Source: Crocinitomicaceae bacterium (lineage in GTDB: Bacteria; Bacteroidota; Bacteroidia; Flavobacteriales_D; Crocinitomicaceae). From it: a DNA stretch of 64,000 bases. The notes beneath the pieces are model-generated. The model was not told where the DNA came from and ran no database searches. It was given only the letters and a program-made list of their open reading frames with translations. Positions 16,621-25,887 of this stretch are shown piece after piece; positions within the stretch are counted from its first letter, which is position 1, and each line of letters opens with the position of its first letter. The DNA is taken from contig JAQVCM010000007.1 in NCBI GenBank assembly GCA_028689775.1, forward strand, positions 124,001 through 188,000. The letters are read 5' to 3'. The position numbers and the translations under genes were made by a program.

Positions 16621-18180
16621 ATGAAATGGTCCGATGAGGAAATAGATAAAATTGCTCAACAAGCTGCAAGCAAAGTGGAGGTTCCATACAATGATCAATA
16701 TTGGTCAGAAATGGAGGCTTTGTTGGATGTGAATGCACCGCTTACGGGCGAAACAAAGTCAAACCGAAAAGGGTTTTGGTGGTTGTTTGGCGTGTTTTTG
16801 GCATTGATTGGATTTGCAATTTCTTTTTCATTGATTCAGACAAATGCAGATTCGTTCGACCAAAGAACGCAAGCTAAATCGAAAAATTCTCAAGATCTAC
16901 AAGATCTAAATGAAACTCAAGTTCAAGCGAGTAGTACGGAGCAAAATTCAAACAAAGAGTCAGCGCTTGTTTCTGAGTTTGCGACAGAACCAGCTTCAGA
17001 AGATGTTGAACGTAATGCGAAAAATGAAATTCAATCCAAAATTGGGAATCAAGAGACGAATGAAAACGCAAGAGAATTTAAGAAAATTGCTTTGGTGAAT
17101 CATTCAAATCTGAAGCAAAAGTTTGATTTAGATGGAAAAAAAGCAAAGAAATCAGCTACTAATAAAAGCCCTTTTATTGCTTCGTCAGAACGTAAAATGA
17201 AAAGGAGTCAAAAGCAGATGAATCCAGGATTTGCTGACAAGCAAGAATCCGATCAGAAATTGAATGTTCCGACTAAAAATGAAGGTGAATTGTCGAATCG
17301 TTTCGCACTAAATGAATTGAATGTCAGTGATCAAGCGAATAGTAAAGTTGAAAAAGAAGTTTTAACGCAGGATAAAAACGTTTTGAATCCAGCTGAAAAA
17401 GCTGAAAATTCAAGCACGAATACTGAGAAAGAAGTTGCGGACACAACGCTTAGTGAACAAGTTGAAGTTGAAAAACGGGATGCTTTGGCGACGGTTTCAG
17501 TTGACACGGTGAAGCAGCCAGCTGTGCAACCAATCTCAATTGATTTGGAATCGATTCAACAAAAAATTAAACAAGCAGTTCCTACTCCAAGTTATTACCT
17601 TCAAGCTGGAATGCGATTTTCTCAATCAGGACTAAAAACAGCAACGAATCAACTGATGACTGGCGTGAATATAGGTGTTGGATATCAGTATGTCAAACCA
17701 GGTTTAGGCTATTCCATTGGATTGCATTTAACCAGTAGTTTTGTTCAAAACATGGAGATTACTCGAAAATCAAGGGTGTATGGTTTGAGCGTTGTGAATT
17801 ATCAACAAGATTTAAGCTACCAACAATTGACCTATTTAGAATTGCCAATTCAACTCAATTTCATGCAGATTAGAAATACGTTTTCACTGGGTATTTCGCC
17901 AACTTATTTGGCATCAACAATGATGCGGTTTACGGAAAGGCAAGAGTCAGTCATTACCAACGAACATCACTACTACGGACAAAAAATCGGTTTTAAAAGT
18001 CTGGGATTAGATTTAAACGTTGGATATCAGCGAGCAATCAAAAATAATTGGTCCGTTGGTGTGCAGTTGGGAGTTTCTTTGGTTCAACAAATAGAAAAAA
18101 ATCAGTTTGAAGCTGAATCTGTCGCTTTTCCAGTTTATGGTCAGATTGCTTTGAGAAAAACATTAATACGTAAAAAATGA
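16621..18180 (+). CDS. Predicted dual-membrane-spanning anti-sigma factor (Dma-like)
   Basis: 519 residues in three parts. A short acidic N-terminal region of about 50 residues (MKWSDEEIDKIAQQAASKV) would lie in the cytoplasm. One transmembrane helix follows at about 51-72 (FWWLFGVFLALIGFAISFSL). A linker of about 230 residues rich in Glu, Lys, Asn, Ser and Gln leads to a C-terminal beta-barrel-like domain from about residue 320 (YYLQAGMRFSQSG to IALRKTLIRKK). The order matches the Dma anti-sigma factors described in Bacteroides, which span both membranes and are encoded beside ECF21 sigma factors. Sigma binding is inferred from position. It overlaps the next gene by 4 nt. Confidence 0.75.
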   Translation: MKWSDEEIDKIAQQAASKVEVPYNDQYWSEMEALLDVNAPLTGETKSNRKGFWWLFGVFLALIGFAISFSLIQTNADSFDQRTQAKSKNSQDLQDLNETQVQASSTEQNSNKESALVSEFATEPASEDVERNAKNEIQSKIGNQETNENAREFKKIALVNHSNLKQKFDLDGKKAKKSATNKSPFIASSERKMKRSQKQMNPGFADKQESDQKLNVPTKNEGELSNRFALNELNVSDQANSKVEKEVLTQDKNVLNPAEKAENSSTNTEKEVADTTLSEQVEVEKRDALATVSVDTVKQPAVQPISIDLESIQQKIKQAVPTPSYYLQAGMRFSQSGLKTATNQLMTGVNIGVGYQYVKPGLGYSIGLHLTSSFVQNMEITRKSRVYGLSVVNYQQDLSYQQLTYLELPIQLNFMQIRNTFSLGISPTYLASTMMRFTERQESVITNEHHYYGQKIGFKSLGLDLNVGYQRAIKNNWSVGVQLGVSLVQQIEKNQFEAESVAFPVYGQIALRKTLIRKK

Positions 18181-19238
18181 GCAAACGAATTCAATTGGTA
18201 ATTTTGCTTTTTGCACTTTTGCAAACTGCTTGCAAGCGCGAAATAATTCCAACGCCTCCAAGTAATCTTCCCGTTTTTGGAATTGAAGGTATCTTTTTCG
18301 CAGATACTTTTAAACTCATTGCCGGAGAAAATCAAGTGGTGATGACGCCAAGTTTGATTGAAATGGATGGCATTCAAATCTACAGCGGTAAAATTGGCAA
18401 TGAAAACAGTTATTTTCAAATGGAGATTTACAATGGAAATATCGATTTTCAGAAGCAGCCTAAATTTGACATAAACGAACTAAATACAGTCACTTTTGCG
18501 CCGTATAACCAAGGTGCACTTTGGTCTATCAGCAAATCAGACTTCCCAAATGCCAGTTCGATTTCACAGATTATGTGGTATGTGGATGGAATTGAACAAC
18601 AAATGTTGGATAAGTTGGTGATTTACAAACCCGGAAAATTTGAAATTTGTGCAAAAGTACGCTTCGAGGATCAATCCGAATCTACCCTTTGCAGAACCAT
18701 TGTTGTCGGTTTTAAGAAAAATGCAAATTTTGAGATCAATTATGAAATTCCTGCCTCTTCCCGTTTGCTTGCATCAGTTTCAACAACTGATGCAATTTCA
18801 AACATTAAATGGTATTTAAACGAGGTTTTAATTTCTAAAAATCCAAGCATCGATACCGTTCTTTCCATCGGGAAATATGAATTGCGGTCTGAGGTTTTAT
18901 TTGAAAATGGAGTTATTCAAAACCGTGCAGCTTTGGTAGATGTTTCTGTGAATAGAAATGATGTGCCTGATTTTTCTGCGCTTGCTTTCGAAAATCAAGT
19001 GTTTTGGGACAATAAAGCAGTTATTACCTATTTTCGAAATGGTGCATTATACTCTTCTATCAATGAGTATAATGAAGAGAAGACGATTTCTATTGAAGAT
19101 CTTGTTTTTTATTCTCTGGATTCTAGTGGCATTCCAATCTTTTTCATGAAAGGCAATCTTGATTTGAATTTGACAAATATGAACGGTCAACAATATCCAT
19201 TCAAAGGAAAAATGTCGATCGGATTCTCAGTTAAGTAA
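18177..19238 (+). CDS. Lipoprotein with PKD-like modules, in the sigma operon
   Basis: 353 residues. Type II signal peptide with lipobox LQTAC (Cys at residue 19), followed by KREIIPTPPSNLP. Two PKD-like segments are suggested: about residues 125-180 (QIMWYVDGIEQ, then GKFEICAKVRF) and about 205-255 (NIKWYLNEVLI, then GKYELRSEVLF). N- and C-terminal parts resemble those of the lipoprotein at 32757-33437, which lacks the PKD-like middle. The start codon overlaps the end of the predicted anti-sigma gene (ATGA), so the two are coupled. A role as outer-membrane partner or ligand-binding part of the signalling unit is inference only. Confidence 0.68.
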   Translation: MSKRIQLVILLFALLQTACKREIIPTPPSNLPVFGIEGIFFADTFKLIAGENQVVMTPSLIEMDGIQIYSGKIGNENSYFQMEIYNGNIDFQKQPKFDINELNTVTFAPYNQGALWSISKSDFPNASSISQIMWYVDGIEQQMLDKLVIYKPGKFEICAKVRFEDQSESTLCRTIVVGFKKNANFEINYEIPASSRLLASVSTTDAISNIKWYLNEVLISKNPSIDTVLSIGKYELRSEVLFENGVIQNRAALVDVSVNRNDVPDFSALAFENQVFWDNKAVITYFRNGALYSSINEYNEEKTISIEDLVFYSLDSSGIPIFFMKGNLDLNLTNMNGQQYPFKGKMSIGFSVK

Positions 19239-19352
19239 AGAGAAAGCGGATATTATTTAACAGATTAATCTGATACTTACGAGGAATAATAACTTCAAAA
19301 AAAATAAGGGTATAAATATCTGAAAACAAAATCGATGTTTTCAAAATTAAGT

Positions 19353-19360
19353 TACATTTG
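19353..19360 (+). promoter_or_regulatory. Bacteroidota -7 box (TACATTTG) before T9SS cargo gene
   Basis: Matches TAnnTTTG and lies 25 bases before ATG 19386. It falls inside the frame that would be used if translation began at ATG 19335, so it argues for the downstream start. No good -33 TTG was found. Confidence 0.5.
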
Positions 19361-19385
19361 TCCAACTATTAATAACAAGACTGCT

Positions 19386-20474
19386 ATGAGAAAAAAATAC
19401 CTATTACTGACAATTCTGAGCTTTTCAAGCATTGGTTTTTCTCAGATTACCATTAACTCAATTCACATGCCGGTTGTGAACGACACTTTGCGTGTTTCTC
19501 GTGCTCAACTCGATTTGGGAATTGATTATCAAACAACGGGACCAAATCAGACGTGGGATTTTTCGAGTTTGCAAAACAACAATCAAAAATTAAATACCTA
19601 TTCACCCGTTTCTGCATCTGGATCTTTGACGCAATTGCTGTTCGGAACTTTTGCCTCGACGAAGTACAAAGCCAGTTATTTTTTACCAAACGAAGATTTA
19701 CCATTGAATAATCTTCCTCCGGTTTTGCCCATTACCTTTTCGGACATCAATCAATTCATCAAAAATGCTCCCGCTGCAATGACTTTGGTTGGTTTGTCAA
19801 TGAAAATCAACGGACAAGCAATTCCTGCAAAAGCAGATACGATTGAGACCAAGTATAGTTTTCCGCTCAATTACGGTGGAACACATACCAGTAGAAGTTA
19901 TATTAATTTGGATTTGAATCCGATCTATGATGCCCAATGGAGACAACATCGCAAAAGAGAAACAGAAGTAGACGGTTGGGGAGAAATTACAACTCCGTAC
20001 GGAACGTTTCCCGTTTTGAGAATTCATCACCGCATTGAGGAGTCTGACTCTTTCAAAATCGCAATCGGACCATTTAGCAACTGGATTGGAATTCCTGTCC
20101 CAGTTTCTCATGAATATGAATGGAGAACCACGACAGAAAAAGAGCCAATTCTTTTCATTAGAACTACAGAGTTGCTCGGAAATGAAGTAGTCAGTAGAAT
20201 TGAATACCGAAATGATTTTGTGCTTGGTGTGAAAGAAAATGCCGCTTTGAATTTTGAAGTGTATCCAAATCCAGCAACTACGCATTTGACAATCGATGCG
20301 CAATCAGGAATGGATTCCTATCATATTATTTCCATGGATGGACGCGTTGTGCAATCAGGAATTTTGAATGGAACCATCCAAATTATAGATGTCCAAGCTT
20401 TGGAAACAGGTTCTTATTTTTTGAATGTAGTTGCCAGTGGACAAATGGGTAGAAAACATTTTGTAAAAAACTGA
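19386..20474 (+). CDS. Secreted protein with T9SS type A C-terminal sorting domain
   Basis: About 362 residues. A Sec signal peptide (KKYLLLTILSFSSIGFSQ) precedes a beta-rich body of unknown function. The last ~75 residues form a T9SS type A sorting domain, with the diagnostic FEVYPNPATTHLTI, then YHIISMDGRVV and the terminal ETGSYFLNVVASGQ. The protein should therefore be exported across the outer membrane by the T9SS and processed by PorU, whose gene is in this window. ATG 19335 would add 17 residues in front of the signal peptide; I prefer ATG 19386 for the reason given at the promoter entry. Confidence 0.85.
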   Translation: MRKKYLLLTILSFSSIGFSQITINSIHMPVVNDTLRVSRAQLDLGIDYQTTGPNQTWDFSSLQNNNQKLNTYSPVSASGSLTQLLFGTFASTKYKASYFLPNEDLPLNNLPPVLPITFSDINQFIKNAPAAMTLVGLSMKINGQAIPAKADTIETKYSFPLNYGGTHTSRSYINLDLNPIYDAQWRQHRKRETEVDGWGEITTPYGTFPVLRIHHRIEESDSFKIAIGPFSNWIGIPVPVSHEYEWRTTTEKEPILFIRTTELLGNEVVSRIEYRNDFVLGVKENAALNFEVYPNPATTHLTIDAQSGMDSYHIISMDGRVVQSGILNGTIQIIDVQALETGSYFLNVVASGQMGRKHFVKN

Positions 20475-20622
20475 ATCGGAAAATAGATTTTTTTGTGTGG
20501 TACGCAAGGCATTGTGTATCCACTTTTACCTTGTTTCCACAACAAGATGAAATACAAAGTACTTTCTACGTTTAACGAATATACAATTGTAAATCAGTGC
20601 GTAGTGTTTTAAGTTATGAACA

Positions 20623-21627
20623 TCACGAAAGCTTCATATCGTCTTCCGAAATGCTTTTAGTTTTCTCTTCATTTATTTTCTTAAGTTCTTGGTTGTCAAT
20701 TGGTCTGTCAATTTCAATTTCTTTGTATTGAACCAAAATCGAATATTTGTTTGCTTGAATTCCTTGTCCTTGATTCAAGGCATAACTTTTTGTAAACTCG
20801 GCTCCGAAATACAACAGGATGGAAGAATAGTAAACCCATAAAAGAAGAATGATGATCGAACCTGCAGCTCCAAATATGTCCGCATTCGCCATGCTCGTCA
20901 AGTAAATTCCGATGAGGTATTTACCCAATAAGAAAAGTGCAGAAGTAAAAATGGCTCCCACAAATGCATCCTTTAAACGAATCATCGCATCAGGTAAGAA
21001 TTTAAAAATCAACATAAATAGAACGGAAACAATAAATAAACTCACGATGTTGCTCACCACATTCATGATGAAATACGAGAAATCTGGAAGCAAGTGGATG
21101 ATTTTGGTGTTTAAAAGATCAATGATGGCACTTGCAGCCAAGGAAACCATCAATAGAAATCCGATAATCAGTACCATGGTGAACGAAAGTAATCTGTTGA
21201 ATAAGAGTGTGATGATTCCTTTTGAAGGTTTGGTTTTTATTCCCCAAATCCGGTTGATGGTCGATTGGATTTCCCCAAACATACTGGTAGCACCCACAAT
21301 CAAGGTGATGATACCAATAACGGTCGCGACAAAAGTATTTTTATTGAGTGATATCTTCGCCAACATGTTTTCAATCTGTGCTGAAACATCATCGCCAACC
21401 AAACCGTTCATTTGTTCAAATAAATGTCCTTGAACTGCATCTTGTCCAAAAACAAATCCACCCACCATCAAAGCTAATAAAAGCATTGGAGCCAAGGAGA
21501 AAATGGTGTAATAGGAGAGTGCAGCACTAAATTTAATATCGCCATTGGCCATAAAATTAGTAGCTGAATCTTTTAGAATGAACCAAAAGTCTTTGAAAAA
21601 CTTGATTACTTTAGATTTTATTGGCAT
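20623..21627 (-). CDS. YihY/virulence factor BrkB family membrane protein
   Basis: 334 residues with about six transmembrane segments: SYYTIFSLAPMLLLALMVGG near 35, FVATVIGIITLIVGATSMFG near 97, and further helices near 145, 186, 215 and 250. The FSAALSYYTIFSLAPML start and the FGEIQSTINRIWGIK segment are hallmarks of this family. Members were once called ribonuclease BN by mistake; the function is unresolved, with transport or envelope roles suggested. The cytoplasmic C-terminus is highly charged. It stands alone, convergent with the T9SS cargo gene. Confidence 0.93.
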   Translation of the reverse strand: MPIKSKVIKFFKDFWFILKDSATNFMANGDIKFSAALSYYTIFSLAPMLLLALMVGGFVFGQDAVQGHLFEQMNGLVGDDVSAQIENMLAKISLNKNTFVATVIGIITLIVGATSMFGEIQSTINRIWGIKTKPSKGIITLLFNRLLSFTMVLIIGFLLMVSLAASAIIDLLNTKIIHLLPDFSYFIMNVVSNIVSLFIVSVLFMLIFKFLPDAMIRLKDAFVGAIFTSALFLLGKYLIGIYLTSMANADIFGAAGSIIILLLWVYYSSILLYFGAEFTKSYALNQGQGIQANKYSILVQYKEIEIDRPIDNQELKKINEEKTKSISEDDMKLS

Positions 21628-21818
21628 CTGATTGTTGTTGAATTGAACACATCAGTAAAATTAGAATAAATATCGACGCTGGAAAGTGTCTAAAATTCAA
21701 AAATTGCCAAAAAATTGTAAACTGATAAAAAATCATAATTATGATCTTAATTTGAGCACAAGCGATTCAGAATAGCTTTTATTATCCTAGCTTTACGTTA
21801 GAAAATTAATTTCCCCCT

Positions 21819-22976
21819 ATGAAAACAGAACATTTAATTAACAGATACATTTTAGTGCTTTTCATTTTATTGATTGCCTCCTTTCTTTTTGTTGGCCTCA
21901 TTGAATTTTTTACAGCATTTTTAGGAGCAATTATTTTTTATGTACTCTTTAGAAAATTTATGATTTATCTAACGGTTACTAAAAACTTCAACAAGCCTTT
22001 GGCAAGTGTCATTATCATTTTAATGTCCTTTCTCATTGTGCTCCTTCCCATTGGAGTTTTGCTTTTGATGATCATCAATAAATTTAGTGGACTGGTTTCA
22101 GATCCTGAAAAAATCAAAGAATACTTTAAAGTATTGGCTGAAAAGTTAGAAGTGTTGCCTTTTAAAGTTTCGACGGATCAGATCGCAGAAAAGGCAACAC
22201 AGTTTGTGGCAGAACATGCAGGAGGTGTAATTAGCTCCTCATTTAGTGTTTTTGCTAGTTTGATCATGATGTATTTTTTACTTTATTTTCTTTTGATGAG
22301 TGTTAATAGTTTGGAAGTAAAGTTGATGCATTACCTTCCTTTTGAAAACGATCGAATCAAGTTATTTGGAAAAGAATTAGTAGATCAAACGTACGCCAAT
22401 GCGATCGGTGTTCCAGCTGTTGCTGCTGTCCAAGGATTTGCAGCTTACGGCGCATTTTTAATTGCAGGCGTTCCAGATGCTGGAGTTTACGGTATTTTAA
22501 CGGGTTTTGCCTCCATCATTCCGTTAGTTGGTACCGCTATCATTTGGGTTCCCGTGGCGATTTACTTATTGGTCAGTCAAGAGATTTGGCAAGGTGTTTT
22601 TGTAGTTGGTTTTTGCATCGTGGTGATGACAAATCTTGATAATTTGGTTCGAATGTTTGTTTCTAAAAAAATTGGAGATGTTCACCCAATTACCACGGTT
22701 CTCGGTGTTATTTTCGGGTTGAAATTTTTCAGTTTACCAGGATTGGTTTTTGGACCCTTATTGATATCCTATCTCTTTCTTTTGATTAAAATTTTCCATG
22801 TAGACTACAATTCACACTTGGTTACAGAATCTGAGCACGAAGTCGAGATGGATGAAGAGCCACAACAATTGACCAAAGAAGAGAGCAATGCAGTTTTAAA
22901 AATGTTTAACAAGTTTATCTTTTTTACCGAAGGACTTAAAAAACCGGAAGAGGACGATAAAAATCCCTTGATGTAA
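21819..22976 (+). CDS. AI-2E family transporter (PerM/UPF0118)
   Basis: 385-residue inner-membrane permease with about seven to eight helices. The first three lie within residues 10-85. A large extracytoplasmic segment spans about 85-145, and the conserved C-terminal block GVPDAGVYGILTGFASIIPLVG is followed by the helix pair ending in FFSLPGLVFGPLLISYLFLL. The family includes the putative autoinducer-2 exporter TqsA and Na+/H+ antiporter-like members, so the substrate is open. It has an acidic tail after residue 340. Transcribed divergently from yihY with a 191-bp shared upstream region. Confidence 0.92.
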   Translation: MKTEHLINRYILVLFILLIASFLFVGLIEFFTAFLGAIIFYVLFRKFMIYLTVTKNFNKPLASVIIILMSFLIVLLPIGVLLLMIINKFSGLVSDPEKIKEYFKVLAEKLEVLPFKVSTDQIAEKATQFVAEHAGGVISSSFSVFASLIMMYFLLYFLLMSVNSLEVKLMHYLPFENDRIKLFGKELVDQTYANAIGVPAVAAVQGFAAYGAFLIAGVPDAGVYGILTGFASIIPLVGTAIIWVPVAIYLLVSQEIWQGVFVVGFCIVVMTNLDNLVRMFVSKKIGDVHPITTVLGVIFGLKFFSLPGLVFGPLLISYLFLLIKIFHVDYNSHLVTESEHEVEMDEEPQQLTKEESNAVLKMFNKFIFFTEGLKKPEEDDKNPLM

Positions 22977-23101
22977 TTGTTGACTCAATCTTTTTTGAAA
23001 AATTTGTTTGTTTTTATTTGAATCCAAGACATTGTTCAAGCGAGTTTTTATCGAAGCCTAGCACCACAAAATAATTTTAACACTTTAAGCCCGAATGTAG
23101 C

Positions 23102-23130
23102 TTGCTATTAAATAAAATAAACTACCTTTG
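23102..23130 (+). promoter_or_regulatory. Promoter of atpD-atpC
   Basis: TTG at 23102-23104, an 18-bp spacer, then TACCTTTG at 23123-23130, fitting the Bacteroidota TTG-N17-23-TAnnTTTG pattern. The ATG follows about 36 bases after the -7 box. Confidence 0.65.
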
Positions 23131-23142
23131 CGCCCAAATTAA

Positions 23143-24672
<1,530 letters not shown>

Positions 24673-24716
24673 TTGAATCAATAACCCTCAATCGAAGGAA
24701 GTTTAAAAGAATAGAT

Positions 24717-25004
24717 ATGCATTTAGAAATAATTACACCTGAAACAAAAATCTTTTCTGGAAAAGTAGAAGCAGTTCAATTTCCAGGTATCGATGGTTTA
24801 TTTCAGATTTTAAATAACCACGCCCCGATTATTTCTGCTTTAGATCACGGAGTGATTAAAATTGATTTAGCTGAAGCTTTTGTTAAAACAGAAGATTCAA
24901 GCATTTTGATTGAAGAAGATATCAACCCGAAAATTATTCGTGTTGGAATCAAGGGAGGAGTTGTAGAAATGCTAAATAATAAGGTCATTGTTCTTGCCGA
25001 ATAA
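24717..25004 (+). CDS. atpC: F0F1 ATP synthase subunit epsilon (short form)
   Basis: 95 residues covering only the N-terminal beta-sandwich of epsilon (MHLEIITPETKIFSGKVEA, then NNHAPIISALDHGVIKI). The C-terminal helical hairpin, which in E. coli inhibits ATP hydrolysis, is missing, as in many Bacteroidota. It connects the F1 head to the c-ring rotor. It lies 44 bp after atpD and is cotranscribed; a terminator closes the pair. Confidence 0.95.
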   Translation: MHLEIITPETKIFSGKVEAVQFPGIDGLFQILNNHAPIISALDHGVIKIDLAEAFVKTEDSSILIEEDINPKIIRVGIKGGVVEMLNNKVIVLAE

Positions 25005-25023
25005 TGGCATTAACTCATTAATT

Positions 25024-25056
25024 AAGAGGGATTTGGGAAACCGTTTCCCTCTTTTT
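25024..25056 (+). terminator. Terminator of atpDC
   Basis: Stem AAGAGGGA/TCCCTCTT with a 14-nt interior that can itself pair (GGGAAA/TTTCCC), followed by TTT. The T-run is short. Confidence 0.6.
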
Positions 25057-25146
25057 CATTATTTGACAGTATATATTTAATTTAAATTTCTTAGAAATAT
25101 ACTATACATTCATTAAATTCGTTCTCTTTTTGAGTATTACAAAAGT

Positions 25147-25887
25147 ATGAACATCGAAACAACTATTGATTTAACCAAAGTACCGCAACACGTCGCATTA
25201 ATCATGGATGGAAATGGTCGTTGGGCTAAAAAACAAGGGCAAGAACGTTTGTTTGGTCATTCTATTGGAGTTGAAGCTATTCGTGGAACGCTAAAGGCTG
25301 CAACTAGAATTGGCGTGAAGTATTTAACTTTTTACGCTTTCTCAACCGAAAATTGGTCGCGACCGCAAGCAGAAGTAGATGGTTTAATGAATTTGATGGT
25401 CAAAACAATTGCGAGTGAAGTCGATGAATTAAATACCAATGGCGTTCGCTTAATCAGCATCGGTGATATTCAAGGTTTGCCAGCTGATTGCAGAGAAGAA
25501 TTAGAAGCAGCGATTGATAAAACAAAAGAGAACGATACAATCAATGTAATTCTCGCATTGAACTACAGTTCGAAATGGGAAATTACCCAAGCAATGAAAA
25601 AAATTGCTGCTAAAATTGAAAATGGAACGATAGATTCAGAAGGAATTACGGAAGAGTTAATTTCGAATGAAATGTGTCTTCAGAATATTCCAGATCCAGA
25701 ATTGTTAATTCGTACCAGTGGCGAACAGCGTTTAAGTAATTTTTTGTTGTGGCAATGCGCATATACAGAATTTTATTTCACCGATGTGCTTTGGCCTGAT
25801 TTTAAAGAAAATGATTTATATCAAGCGGTAATTAATTATCAGCACAGAGAGAGAAGGTTCGGGAAAGTATCCGAACAATTAATTTAA
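25147..25887 (+). CDS. uppS: Isoprenyl transferase (undecaprenyl diphosphate synthase)
   Basis: 246-residue cis-prenyltransferase that makes the C55 lipid carrier for peptidoglycan and polysaccharide synthesis. Motifs are VALIMDGNGRWAKK with catalytic Asp21, the TFYAFSTENWSRP segment near 76, and the C-terminal LIRTSGEQRLSNFLLWQ with CAYTEFYF. It is the first gene of an envelope-biogenesis run (uppS-bamA-skp-skp-murI). Its stop overlaps the bamA start codon in TAATG, so the two are translationally coupled. Confidence 0.97.
   Translation: MNIETTIDLTKVPQHVALIMDGNGRWAKKQGQERLFGHSIGVEAIRGTLKAATRIGVKYLTFYAFSTENWSRPQAEVDGLMNLMVKTIASEVDELNTNGVRLISIGDIQGLPADCREELEAAIDKTKENDTINVILALNYSSKWEITQAMKKIAAKIENGTIDSEGITEELISNEMCLQNIPDPELLIRTSGEQRLSNFLLWQCAYTEFYFTDVLWPDFKENDLYQAVINYQHRERRFGKVSEQLI

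Noticed and set aside
19335-19385. Upstream start of the T9SS cargo protein
   Set aside because: It would put 17 non-signal residues before a good signal peptide and place the TAnnTTTG box inside the coding sequence.
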